A stretch of 32,811 nucleotides of DNA, taken from positions 6,229-39,039 of the forward strand of contig WIDE01000194.1 in NCBI GenBank assembly GCA_015039315.1. The letters are read 5' to 3'. The translations under genes were made by a program, and so were the position numbers. The DNA comes from Clavulina sp. PMI_390 (lineage: Eukaryota > Basidiomycota > Agaricomycetes > Cantharellales > Hydnaceae). Of this stretch, positions 1-10,862 are shown piece after piece; the stretch's first letter is position 1; each line of letters begins with the position of its first letter. The notes under the pieces are model-generated. The model did no database searches, had not been told where the DNA came from, and worked only from the letters and a program-made list of their open reading frames with translations.

Positions 1-867
1 CCAGAATAGAATGATATGTGGAGGAAAGTGTCCGTAGGTCGTAACAGAAACACTGCCGGCGTAAGGAAGGCCGGCGTGCGTAATAGGTGACCAGTTAGGA
101 TTCAAGCTCTCGCACCGGATTCTCCTAATCTAACCATATCGAGATTTGACTTTCGATCCTCTTATACAGCCCATACTCTTCCTGGCAAAAACGTAATCGT
201 AGTCAAGGTGACTAATCTGTTTCGTCTCCTCGGCGACTTTCCTTCCGTCACATACACTGTCCGTCCTGGCAAGACATCACTCACTTACCGATTCTCTGCA
301 TTGAGAATGAGGCTAATTCGTCTCTATAGGCTTATCCGATTGCTTCTACGTTGATAGTTGACGCCTGCGCAAGGCTTTATGAGCGGCCGGTCGGTGCGCT
401 CGAGCTCGCCAGCATGATGCCTTCTTCCGTCCCAAGCACCGGTTTACGGGAAAAATATGTACCTTGGAATCCTGTCAGTCGATATGGGCCGCGCCCAAGT
501 AGTCAGGTGTGCAATCTCAGCCGTCAACAACCTGAAAGGGACACCAGGCCACGATATCACAGCCACTAATGACAATGTTCCAAGGGTACCACCATACTCA
601 AAATGACCAGTATTTACTTCAACGAAGCTCTCTTAACTTGCTGTAGACCCTCAAATTCTGGAAGTCTTTAGGGAGTGATCACTTTCTGAGCACGCTGCTT
701 GGAAACATCCTATCTATACCCGCTATCTCAATTGATCTCCTTTCGCGTTGGGGGGAGGCTAAGCTTAATGACACGGTAAAGTTCAGGACAGCATTGGAAT
801 TGAATTATTAATGGGTAATGTATGATCCACAACTCATCAAGAACTAGTAGGGGTGATTATCCATTGC
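1..867. other. Left edge, no supported gene
   Basis: This stretch lies 3' of the minus-strand Hsp70-like gene that ends at 868. I see only short open frames. One plus-strand frame (about 166-356) and another (about 460-597) read for roughly 45 to 60 codons each. The second carries a TNDNVPRVPP string that faintly recalls the C-terminal part of class 3 lipases. Neither has a start, splice sites or a second supporting motif, so I do not call them. They could be decayed gene remains or the tail of a gene that begins off the left edge. Confidence 0.4.
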
Positions 868-2681
868 CTAGAGAAATACGCGACTGAACAGCTCAGAAAT
901 CGACTTGTACCAGGGGCTTTCCTTCCTCTGGAACCGACACAGCCCAGATTTATCCACCAGGATGCTGAGACCCCCAACTACCACGGGCTTTTGACTAAAT
1001 ATTCGTGGCACGCATCGGTCAGAACAGAGGACTACCAATGGGTAAAGGTCATACTTGGGTTGGTGGGAAAAGCTAACTGAGTCTCCAAACCTGCGACATA
1101 ACTCCCCACGAATATAAAGGCTATCGCTCAGTCCTCCGGTCAGCGTTAAATGCTAGGGTATAGATATGTGAGTGGGGACGATGGTAGCAATGTCATATAG
1201 GAGGACAAACAATTGGGAGGCTCGACCTTGTACGGAAGAGGGGGTCGACCGCACTCACGATCTGTTCGATTGATGGGTCAAAACAAGAGCGTGCGATATC
1301 CACTCTTGATGTTCGCAATTAATCAGTTATCAGAATCCTCCCTAAAATCGAACATGGAACCGACCCCTTGAAGCTATATATACCCCTTTTTATCGGTACA
1401 CCCGGGATATTCATCCTTCGACCACCAACCTTGACCTGGCACAGAGGATCGTCCTCTAGTGAAAATTTCCGCTTTGCAACTTCTTGAAAATCTTTGATTC
1501 CCTCGGCGATAGAGATATTGAAATCTTTCTCTGACATTTGTTGAGATGCGATAAGCGGCCGTAGCTGAGTGGCAAGGAAGTGAGCAAAGTTGACATCAAC
1601 TTGCACGCCACCAGCAGGTAAAGCTTTCGAGACCACCCCAGTTAGATGCGAGATAGAGACGGAAAAAGTGGACGGGGCTCACAGATCGGCACAATAACCT
1701 CTTTGAAAATGGCCAGGTTGTGGGGGCCGCTGCTAACTTTATATGCTGAGATATCAATGGTGGACCCCCCAGCATCGCAGATCACGAGGGTAGCGCCGAG
1801 CTAGACAAAAGAATAGGAGAAGCAAACGAAAAGAGAGAGTCAGGGTGTGGAGGTTAATATTAACGGAATACGGACTGTAGAAGGTGCTTTTATCGGACTT
1901 CTCAGAATGTAACAAGTTGCGGCGGCTTCACCCTCCTCGGCGAAGAAGAGGCGACTTGCCGTCTCCTTGAGGGGTATAATCCCAGCTTTTGCTACAACCT
2001 GCTGTAAGAATTTTCGCTCTACATTTCCCCAGCGGTTCGGATGAGTCAAGAGAATCTCTATCCGAGTAAACATAGAAGGCCATGGATCAATGCCAACATA
2101 TCCTTTGATGTGGCGGCGAGTGTGTCCAATGAGAAATGTGAGAAAATCAACGTAAACGCGATCAATTGTGATGCCACGGGGTAAAGCTGAACGCGTGAAG
2201 CAAGTTGGGCAAGGTGACTCGGGTATTTTTCACGATAAGATGACGCACGCTGTACTTGGCGATCATATTCGTGCAAAAGGGTTACAGGATGTAGGTGCAT
2301 TTTGAAGTGCTCAACAAGCTTCCATCCGCGCTGCTCTACATTCTCCTTCATCTGAGGGGTGTATGCTTCGGCACCACACGTGATAAGCTGCAGAGGATGT
2401 CACAATCAGGATTCAGGTTTTGACAACCCCGTCACCGGCATACCTCATTTTGATCAGAGTAGATCAAGGCCGAAGAGGTGAACTCCAACGCAAAATTGCG
2501 TTCTTGTCCTGGCCACCGATCCACATGCACGCACAGGGGTTCGGCTTTTAAGGAAACTGCTGGATAAATCGTTGAGAAGGATTTACGACCTTTACGAACC
2601 TCCACGACGACTCCAGAAAACAGATACGGCACTGGTGGTCGTACCGATGTCAATGCAAATCGCAAAACGCTCCTCAGCCAT
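868..2681 (-). CDS. Stand-alone Hsp70-like (HSPA12-type) ATPase, NBD only
   Basis: Nine exons close in frame to 442 residues: 2681-2600, 2544-2444, 2387-2249, 2186-1876, 1800-1683, 1623-1365, 1304-1211, 1152-1055, 994-868. The start is the ATG directly before the first phosphate loop (MAEERFAICIDIGTTTSAV, residues 1-19). Further landmarks are the WPGQ strand, the CGAEAY segment, the second phosphate loop CDAGGST (219-225), LPAGGVQVDVNF, and the adenosine-side LTLTGG (370-375). These mark the actin/Hsp70/sugar-kinase ATPase fold, closest in style to HSPA12-like fungal proteins, which bind ATP but lack the classical substrate-binding domain. The protein stops soon after the usual KAVADG position, here KPVVVGG, so it is shorter than most family members. 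The client is unknown. The two 3'-most introns (995-1054, 1153-1210) are the least certain. Confidence 0.78.
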
Positions 2682-3184
2682 AGACGAAATAAGCTAGAAT
2701 GAAAGAAATCCCACGTCAACGTAGATTGTCAAAGCCTACGAAGAAGAACGATTCAGGTACACATTACAAGCCAGCTATCAGAGGCCGCCATCATCGTTCA
2801 CTTACTTTGGCCCGGATGTGCGGAGGAAAAACACTGGCGCCTTGGTATCCCCATTATAGGTCGTGGCCGATAGCAGGTATCTTGTGTGGTTCTTCCTCAC
2901 TATTGCAGCGTGTTGTTGATCTGCACGTGCTTCTCGGCGGCTTGCATTGAACCACGAGATCTCGGACTGACTGCTCATAGCGAGCTTTTCTGTCACATCG
3001 TACGACTTGGGTGTCATGCCCGCTGGCAGCCCTTGCCATCGTTGCGTGCCTGCAGGCGCTAGTGTGACTAGCCACTCCTGGACTAAAATGGAACGTTACA
3101 TAACAAAATTTTCTCGTCAAACTTTCCCCTCTGTGAACACTAACCTCGAACCAAAGTGATCGTGTTGGTACCCATGAAAAGGTC
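2682..3184. other. Upstream region of the minus-strand Hsp70-like gene
   Basis: No kinase-like exon precedes the minus-strand ATPase here, unlike its plus-strand relative. Open frames on both strands are short and lack motifs. The stretch probably holds the promoter of the minus-strand ATPase and perhaps that of the hypothetical plus-strand gene to the right. I saw no clear TATA element. Confidence 0.45.
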
Positions 3185-4562
3185 ATGGCATTCTTCCGCA
3201 AACCGTCCATTTCTGCGCTGGTTTTCCCGAAGACAGTGGATGCCATGGACCAGCCCACGTGAGTATCTGTTGTCACCGCAAAAAAGTCTTAGTCCAGTAT
3301 ACTCATCGAGCAGTCCCTTTGTCACATCATCTACGCCCTCAAGCATCAACAGTAGTCTCCTTGTGTTCTTTACCAGTCCATACGGCTTCAACGCAGTGTC
3401 CTCCTATTCAGCCTGTCCCTCCCAATCCATGTGCATTCAAACCATCTATGGTCCATACCGACCATGATTTTAGGGCCATCATCGAGAGTCCAGGATCGGA
3501 CGCTGGCAGAGCTCTGACTCAGTTTGACGACCTCATGAAGCAGTTTGCAAGATTCAGTGATGAATGTGTCGATACCCTTTTTCGAACGTCGCCGAGGCCG
3601 TGTGATCATGATCCACCACTGGCTATATCGGGAGCCGGCGGGAGTGGATCCTTCATCAAGCGTGGGGCTCGCTTCCCCTGCGTCGATGATTATGCCCACT
3701 TCTCGCTTCTCTCTATCATAAACCATCACTTACATCAGTATCTATTCCTCCCGTTCCACCCATGCTCGAGCTCACTGGACAACGAAGCACTCAGGGATGA
3801 GTACAGTCGGTTTATGATGTCAAGTAAGCACTGCCACTTACACGTGGAGAATTACAGCTCATGCTCCGCGCAGACCACCAGCTGAATGTAGGCAAATGGA
3901 GATCACAGAAATTCCGCTCCCTAGAAGCTGTCATGAGCGAGGATCGCAAGATCGAACTCATGCATAAGCTTCTCCGTTCAATTGAAAATGACTGGATCGC
4001 TGCCCTCAGCGTCATTGTCGACCAACGTGACATTCCCTGTCTATCAGATGAGGTGCTCACTACACTTCTGCAACAAGCGTATGACTGGAACTGCATCATT
4101 AAAGGAGAAATCACGCAATATAATTTTGAGCCGTTCACAATGATGCCGGGGACAACCTGGGATCCAGTCAGCATGCAGGTCTTTGAGCGCCTTCGCGGAC
4201 CAGTGCATCCAGCGTCAACTATTGTTTCCGTTGTTTCTCTTGGAATTCGAGCCACGGTGGCTCTTGGAGGCTCCCAGGACTCGCAAGTTCAACGAGAAAT
4301 ACGGGTGCTTGTAGACGAGTGGCTGCGTGACACGAAGGTACAAGCAACCCCTCTTGTAGACACGTCTACCGAGGTCGATACGACAAATTCCGTCCCCCAA
4401 GCTTCATGCTCATCACATTATGCGTGTCTTTCATGCGCCATTCCCTATTGGATCACATTCAGCTACGCAGCCGAAAGGCTTTGGGGCTTGGTTCTTCGCA
4501 TACTTCACTTCTTTGATCGCCAGGCACCACATAGGGCGCAGAACGATCTGCCCACCCTCTGA
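3185..4562 (+). CDS. Hypothetical protein, uncertain exon model
   Basis: I do not recognise this gene. The best-supported part is the 3' exon, about 3868-4562. It gives a helix-rich, charged frame containing LRADHQLNVGKWRSQKF and MSEDRKIELMHKLLRSIEND. A 44-nt intron (about 3798-3841, GTCGGT to GGAG) would join it in frame to an upstream exon that contains FDDLMKQFARFSDECVDTLF (within about 3448-3600). A further exon may begin at the ATG at 3185 (MAFFRKPSISALVFPKTVDA) and end at a GTGAGT donor at 3259. How the first two parts join is unresolved, because no choice of sites keeps one frame without low-complexity sequence. It could be a degraded gene. No signal peptide or membrane helix is evident. 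It lies between the two Hsp70-like genes. Confidence 0.4.
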
Positions 4563-4706
4563 CTCCCCAGAAGGGCTACCATACGGCAACTATCACTTCG
4601 ACTGCGACGCGTGTCTGATTCACGATGTTAGTGCGACCATTACCTGTTGCCCCACCATGTTCTAGCAGCTGGTTACAAGGATCAACAGTCAATCTAAATG
4701 TCTGCT

Positions 4707-4742
<36 letters not shown>

Positions 4743-5653
4743 AGGCGGGTCTCTCCCACGGATGAGGGATACCCTCCCATCAAGTCTACGACCGCTTTCA
4801 TATCTAACATCATTGGCTTGAAATATGAGATACACACTTCGAGCCTCCATCCATTTCTCATTCAATTGTGTATGCTACGAAGTCGGACAAATAGTGTTTG
4901 TGAGGACCTGGGGTCCTCAAAAGGGTAGAGCTCTCGCTTCAGCAACGAAGACAGTCAGCAAATCGGTCAGTTAGTCGGAGATAAGTTTGTCATGCTTCAG
5001 CTTGAGAGCCGTTTCGCATGGGATATGTGTGCAGTGGCTGTCGCAAACAAAAAGGAGCTTTTTGGAAACTCAACTGTAAGGTGCGGGCGTGAGTTGCAAT
5101 TCTCCAAGCAAATAAACTGGTATTTTCATGATTCAATGCACCTTCGGTTGCCGTTTTGGGATTTTTGACTCTGGAATATACGAGGGCACATTCGGACAGT
5201 ATATTCGTTGCACGACGCCCAGTCGTCCATTGATCCCAGGTCCCATAATCTTCTGGGAATAGGGCTAAACTTTATAAAGTCTATTCAGCATATCTCGGCG
5301 GCGCTGCGGTGCAAAACGCTAGGACATACTGGCAGAGATGCACACTCGCATCATCAGGAGCCAGGTATCCGGCCCACGGCTGGAACCGACCGCGGCCGCT
5401 TTAAGTGGCTCGTGAAGGCCAATCCACCAAGGCGGCCAAAATAGCCGGAGCTTTATATTTTCTCGTGCTCACTTGCTGACACGGGTGTCCCCGCATGCTC
5501 AAGAGCATGAATTGCCAGGCTGGATATGAGCAGCTTTTGTAGCTCCGTTCAGCTGCTGTTAGCAATGTGACTAGCGCCATCACACTATCACAAGGATATC
5601 CGTTGACTGCCTTCTGTTTGACCAGCACTGACTGAGAATTTGGGCACAGTCTT
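4563..5653. other. Gene-free stretch upstream of the kinase-Hsp70 gene
   Basis: I find no open frame with recognisable motifs or good splice pairs. The stretch contains a 34-base C homopolymer near its left end, then about 900 bases of unremarkable sequence. It presumably includes the promoter of the fusion gene starting at 5654. Confidence 0.5.
4708..4741 (+). repeat. Poly-C homopolymer, 34 bases
   Basis: An uninterrupted run of C on the plus strand (G on the minus strand). A plus-strand frame reads it as polyproline, but that frame has no other support. G-rich minus-strand DNA of this kind can form quadruplexes. Runs this long are also a common place for sequencing or assembly length errors. 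Confidence 0.95.
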
Positions 5654-8600
5654 ATGAGTTATACTCAATCGGGATGGGACACTCAGGGCCTGTGTTACCA
5701 ATCTATGCATGGTCAGGATGCCCAGCCCTTTGATCAACTGGACGAGGACTATCTGGACATATACCGTGATCTGTCCGATCTGTCTACCGAATCGTTAGAT
5801 CGGATATATACTGTAAGCACCTTCACGGATAATTTAGCGCGACTTTTTCCTCGCGACAACAGATTGGTCATTAGGGGCTACAAGCACAACGGAAGGCAGG
5901 AAATCATGAGGGATATTTAGCAGCATTGAAACACCTACAGGACGCCTGCTTCAATGCGTGCGCTCTTCCCAGTCGCTTAAGGCTAAAAAAGGTCACTTTT
6001 GATAGGCGAGATACGCTTGGACGAGGGGGCGAGGCTACTGTTTACCGCGGAAAATTATACTCAGTACAAACGAAGTGTGAGATTGCTTTCTATTATTATT
6101 ATTATTATCGGGTCCTCGCCTACTAGTAGTCTTCTGCAGCAGTGAGCAAATTGCAGACGCAAAGATCAGTCAGGGAGCGTGAGGTGGTTGTTCGAGAGAT
6201 ATTCACGACCTCCGAACAGCAGGAAAAATCCAAGCGTGAAATCAGTCAGGTACGAAACCTCGGTCATGAATGACTACAATAGTTTTCGAAGAGTTACTAA
6301 TCGTTCAAGGTAGCTTGTTCATCGGGAGTGTCTTACTCATTCCCTCCTGCATCACGCTAACGTCGTTCCTTTCTTGGGAGTTTATTATGAGGAAGAGCAT
6401 TTACCTCCTCTAATGATACTTCCGTACCTCGAGCGTGGATCGCTTGGGAAGCTGCTGAACGATGCTAATGGACAGCTTGAGCCGAAGGCCTTTGTGACAA
6501 TAGTCAGTCATGCCCCTTCATTTAGTGAATCCCTGACTAGCTTCACCACGAAACGAATTAGACTTCAGGTGTGTGTAAAGGTGTTGAATACCTCCACTCA
6601 CAAATTCCACCTGTGATACATGGAGACCTTCATCCAGTGCGCACATTGACCTTATCAAGTTACATTTCCTGCTCGTTTTACGCGAGTTTATGGTTTAATT
6701 TCAACAGCAAAATGTGCTCCTCGATGAAGTGGGTAATGCACGACTGTGTGATTTCGGAATGGGTCGGATTCTTCACGAAGCTACGAGAGTGCACTCTCTA
6801 CTTCACACGAGGCAAGGCGGTCACCTTCGGTTTATGGCCCCAGAGCTTTTAAAAGGTACGCGAATCAGCGTCGGCGAAATTCTAGCCAGCTTTCCCACTG
6901 TTCAACCAAGCAACAGCGTATGACGCAATGGGTGACTTCCGCACAAGCTTAGAAAGTGACATCTTCTCGCTCGGTATGCTCCTCCTCAATATATGGACCG
7001 GTCGACCTCCTTTTTCGTCGGAAAGCGAGGCCGTCAGCGATTTGGACGCGGCCGAGAGAATTAGGAAGAATAAAAGACCTCCACTACCTCTGGTTACTGT
7101 TGCTCTTCCCTTCCCAGAACATTGGCCATATTTCTGGGCTCTCCTTGTAAATATGTGGAAGGAGAAGCCAGATAGTCGGTTGTCAAGCCATCAAGTTATC
7201 GAACGCCTGGACCATATATTTGAGGATGTAGCCCTCCCTGCGGTACCATCGAAACCAAAGCTCACCATTTCAATAGACGTTGGCACATCACAAACTGCAG
7301 TTGCTGTTGCATATGTCTCCAAAGGCATGCTACTCGTAGATAAGGATCATGGACCAAGATCTAACCTCTGTGCTGTTTAAGATGGGGGTTCTTGTTGCAC
7401 TCTTGTTGACTCATGGCCTGGCCAGGACCGTCAACTCGCTCGTGTTCCTACCGCGCTGTTATACAGTGAAGATGACACGGTGGGTTCAAGATCCCGCAAA
7501 TCTGTAACAATCCGAGACGTATTCTCCCCTAGCTTCTCGCTTGTGGCGCAGAAGTCCACCGTATTCTTCAAGCCGAGCCTGGGGCTGTACGGTATAAAAA
7601 TCCCCGGCATTTCAAGATGATATTGCACCCAGAGCGATTCTCGGCGATCGGTGAGACGAATGGCAGATATTGGATTACTCACCCGATCAAACGTTGACCT
7701 CTACGGTAGATCCTCGTGTGTCAATTCCTCTCAGTAGATTGTATGCCGATTATCTTCGGTATCTGTTGAACCATACTCGCTTGCACCTGAAGCAATATTT
7801 CGGCTACGATCCGTGGACGGTTGCTAGAGACGATGCGACGGTCATTCTGGCGCATCCCAACAACTGGCGCTCTGCTCAACAGCGCATCCTCCAACAAGCA
7901 GCGGTCGACGCAGGAATTGTCACCTCACGTGACGTAACGTCCAAGCTCCATTTTGTGGCGGAGGCCGAGGCAGCAGCCTCGTTTGCTCTTCTAGTTTACC
8001 CGAATCTCAGAGATAAATTTGAAGTGCGTAGCCGAAACAAAACTCAACATTCTGAACCTTATCTTGTTTGGCATCTCAGGATACAGCAAGTATCATTGTT
8101 TGTGACACTGGAGGGTCAACGAGTGACATATCAAGCTACCTTGTGAAGTCTCAAAAGTCCCAGGCCTCTCATTTGATCGATATGGAAGAGCTTGATGCAC
8201 CCTTTTGTGAGTTGAAAGGTCTAAAGTAGTTTACTTCACGTACTCATTGACTCTTATTTTAGCACTCAATGCGGGTGGAGTCTACGTCGATCTCAACTTC
8301 TCATTGTATTTCACGAAACTTCTTATGTCGCACCTGACGGCCGACCCACAAGCAATCCAGCTGGAACTCGACGCGATGAATGAGTTTGAGAGTTATTCTA
8401 AACGTCGATTCAACCTATCAACTGATACAATCTACGTCAAGTTTGGTTCCCGAGGGCTCAGCATTCCTGGAATTGGGGTTCGAAAAGGAACGTTAGAGGT
8501 CCCTGGGTGAGTAATTGATTCATGTGCTGACGCCTTGAGAATATGCTACAATGAGCCATATCTACCTAGCCCAACCGCAACTGAATTTTTCCAAATCTCC

Positions 8601-9150
8601 GTGGATAAAATTGCCGCTGCTCTCGTTAAAGTGAAGAAGACCCAAAACACTTCTGTCAGTGTCTCCTAGACGGGTTGTATTGGCTCCTGACCTCTCTGCT
8701 TCAGGTTATTATCCTTACTGGAGGGTATGCAGAATGCCCTCACTTCGAGCGAATAATCAGAGAGAGATTGGAGGTTAATCATGAATGTCAAATCATCCTA
8801 GCCAATCATCCACGGTAGGCTAGCCCGTGATGCTGCATTATATGATCTAAGTGCAATGATGTTTAGATCAAAGGCCGTTGCTGTTGGGGCGCTATATTAT
8901 TTTTGCGCAGCGGAACAGCGCGTACGGATCCAACGGAGGCAGCAGAGCTGGGGGACATGGTTGGCGGAAAAGTTTACCTACTGAACTTGGAGTTTGCATT
9001 GTTTCGCCCATCTTGTCTTAACAACTCTCCTGTTCTATCAGCTGCATGTCAGCTAACCCTTTGCGCTATTATTATGGGATTTCCTTCAAACTTTGTCGGG
9101 GTACACTTTTCATACCTTGGGGAGTAGATGCTATTCATCCGAGTTATTAA
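5654..9150 (+). CDS. Protein kinase fused to Hsp70-like (HSPA12-type) ATPase
   Basis: Sixteen exons close in frame to 865 residues: 5654-5812, 5875-6076, 6140-6249, 6314-6506, 6569-6636, 6708-6855, 6917-7324, 7382-7479, 7533-7650, 7710-8023, 8080-8206, 8263-8506, 8570-8654, 8705-8814, 8867-8971, 9042-9150. The kinase half (about 97-395, tyrosine-kinase-like type) has the glycine loop GRGGEATVYRG (102-112), catalytic loop HGDLHPQN (D241, N246), DFG (259-261), an APE motif, and subdomain XI WKEKPDSR (374-381). After about 15 linker residues the ATPase half begins with TISIDVGTSQTAVAV (410-424), then WPGQ, CGAEVH, CDTGGSTSD (614-622), LNAGGVYVDLNF and LTGGY (762-766). It ends without a substrate-binding domain. 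The usual kinase ATP-binding Lys position reads VVVRE (Arg139), although the exon 2/3 junction is the least certain splice. Intron 7 (7325-7381) must use a GC donor. Introns 12 (8507-8569) and 15 (8972-9041) were chosen by frame. Alternatively this is a recent pseudogene with a TAA at 7378, but thirteen or more intact exons argue against that. Confidence 0.75.
6091..6108 (+). repeat. TAT trinucleotide microsatellite in an intron
   Basis: Six TAT units lie inside the second intron (6077-6139) of the kinase-Hsp70 gene, between the GTGAGA donor and a TACTAG-like branch region. Confidence 0.85.
7325..7381 (+). other. Predicted GC-AG intron
   Basis: A 57-nt intron with donor AAAG|GCATGC, branch point CTAAC and acceptor TTTAAG. 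It removes an in-frame TAA at 7378-7380 and restores the phase needed for the downstream WPGQ exon. No GT donor in the region has the required phase 1. All GT dinucleotides in the last 60 bases of the exon fall in phase 0. Confidence 0.7.
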
Positions 9151-9365
9151 CTCTGTGGTATAAGTTTCTTAAGGGTGTGGTCATAATAGAAAACTAATTT
9201 GCATAGATATCAAAGCTGGCAAAGGAGCCAGTTGTGCCCGTCCAGACTGTTACCCAACACCAGATTAGTTAGCGGGATGCAGGAGTGCCAAAAACGTGGG
9301 TATGAAAAGATCCGGCAAATATTTCTCTGCTATTGTATACTCTCGTTTGGATGATATCAAGCCGT

Positions 9366-10635
9366 CTACTTGTTATCGGCAAGCCCCACGGCGGTGCCTC
9401 CATAAGCCTGTGGCAGTTCGGCCGCGTCAACATAGGGAAGGAGCTGCTTTCCGATCACTTGAGGACCTGATCCAACAACATGGAGTTTGGCGAAAGTCTT
9501 GGATGGTACGATGGGCTTGAACAGCCAGTAGATCCAAGTGAGGAATGTCGGAACATTGACAAAGAACTTGACGTGCTAAAGATAGAAATGAGTATTTTAG
9601 CCAACCTACTGACACCCCTACAGCATAGGATGATGCTTAGCGTACCAGGCATTCAGGGTAGTGTTCGCCAAAAATGCGAGTTGCTTCAGCTGCTGCCTTC
9701 TTGCTCTGCTCTGTCCTCGAGCTCGAGCTCACTCCAGCGTAATCATGCACCTAAACGGACGATGATTATTCTGACGCGGCGCGGTTATTACTGGTAACGA
9801 ACCTGGACGGTTGAGTCGGCCTTCTCGAAGTCCAATTGACGCATAGCTCGCTCCATGAGCTGAACACGCCATCTACGAAGAATAGGTGCATGGAGTCAGT
9901 TTTGACACCAAGGAGCAATACTCAAGTGACGTACCTGAGGAATCGTTCGAGGTCCTTGAACACCTCCTCAAGCTTAACGTCACCTCCGTATACGTTATAC
10001 CTTTAGGAAAGGAAGATGAAGGGAGGGTTCTTCAAACGCGACACAGGTTTTAGCTTCTGAGCACGACGTACGTGAGTGGACGGCCTTCTTTATCTCTACC
10101 GAAGATATACCCGATGTTCCCGAAGATGTCTTCTGGGAAGGTCTCGGTCAGGAGTCCCTCAATGTTGAATTCTTCGCGCCACTTGAGGGTGGCAATGAGC
10201 CGTTCTGTAGCTTTCTGTACATTCAGATCGCTTAATCAAGGTGATTTGGACCATATTAGCAACATAAAAGGTTTGGAACGACCCAAGACTCACGTCGCAC
10301 GAACGAATTTAGCCAAAACGACGGACACACGAGCATCATCGACGCGCCCAGGGTCAATCTTGACTCCCCACAAGTCGACCACACGGAATCGTGCATCAGG
10401 GTTGTTCGGGAAGGCTTCCTCGAAGATCAGAGGCAGGACTGTCTACAAGTCGTGCACACCAAGTTCAAGTTGTTCAGCCCCTGCAAGACGTCACTGATAA
10501 AACAAAGCACGTGTGTCTACACACCCTGAGCTCCTTTACGGCGGCCCACTCTTTCTCAGTAAACTTCTGAGTCAGGGCATTCTGGGGTTCTGGCTCCACT
10601 GCAGGAGTCGGGGCGGGCACTTCCTCTGCTGACAT
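9366..10635 (-). CDS. SFH5: Phosphatidylinositol transfer protein SFH5 (Sec14/CRAL-TRIO)
   Basis: Seven exons close to 289 residues: 10635-10525, 10442-10294, 10230-10072, 10000-9935, 9872-9803, 9750-9646, 9575-9366. The N-terminus (MSAEEVPAPTP) is low complexity. The CRAL-TRIO N-helical part follows (LAKFVRATDLNVQKATERL, WREEFNIEGLL), then the lipid-binding fold with FGRDKEGRPLTYNVYGGD, VHDYAGVS, ATRIFGEHYPE, FFVNVPTFLTWIYWLFKPIV and a C-terminal LPQAYGG. Together these match the fungal SFH5 family, which exchanges phosphatidylinositol non-vesicularly at ER and plasma membrane; in the family some members also bind haem. Length matches the family. The stop lies 215 bp from the stop of the convergent kinase-Hsp70 gene. 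PUS1 ends 227 bp upstream on the same strand. Confidence 0.9.
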
Positions 10636-10862
10636 GGTGGTGGTAACGTTAAGGGATCTTGGTGTGTGACGCGGACGGACGGCCGCAGCGGTCTGCCGTT
10701 TTGCGCCGATCTGATAAACACCCGGCAATCTCCCAACGTACCATATTTGGTTATGGTTCACACGCTTATCAGTGCCAACTTGTGAGGGTTTAAACGAGCC
10801 TTGGTACAGCGCAGGTAATACAAATGGGCATGACAGATACTTTACATCTACAATTCTCCAGC

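Noticed and set aside
460..597. Plus-strand frame with TNDNVPRVPP, recalling class 3 lipases
   Set aside because: Only one weak motif, with no catalytic Ser motif or exon structure. The similarity could be chance.
7378..7380. In-frame TAA splitting kinase from ATPase, suggesting two genes or a pseudogene
   Set aside because: A GC-AG intron of typical length with a good branch point removes it and restores phase, and all later exons are intact. Kept as a caveat.
8507..8539. 33-nt intron in the fusion gene
   Set aside because: Too short for this genome. The acceptor at 8569 gives a 63-nt intron in the same phase and a better family match.
10072..10497. Plus-strand frame of 141 codons
   Set aside because: Antisense shadow of SFH5 exons, which carry clear CRAL-TRIO motifs.
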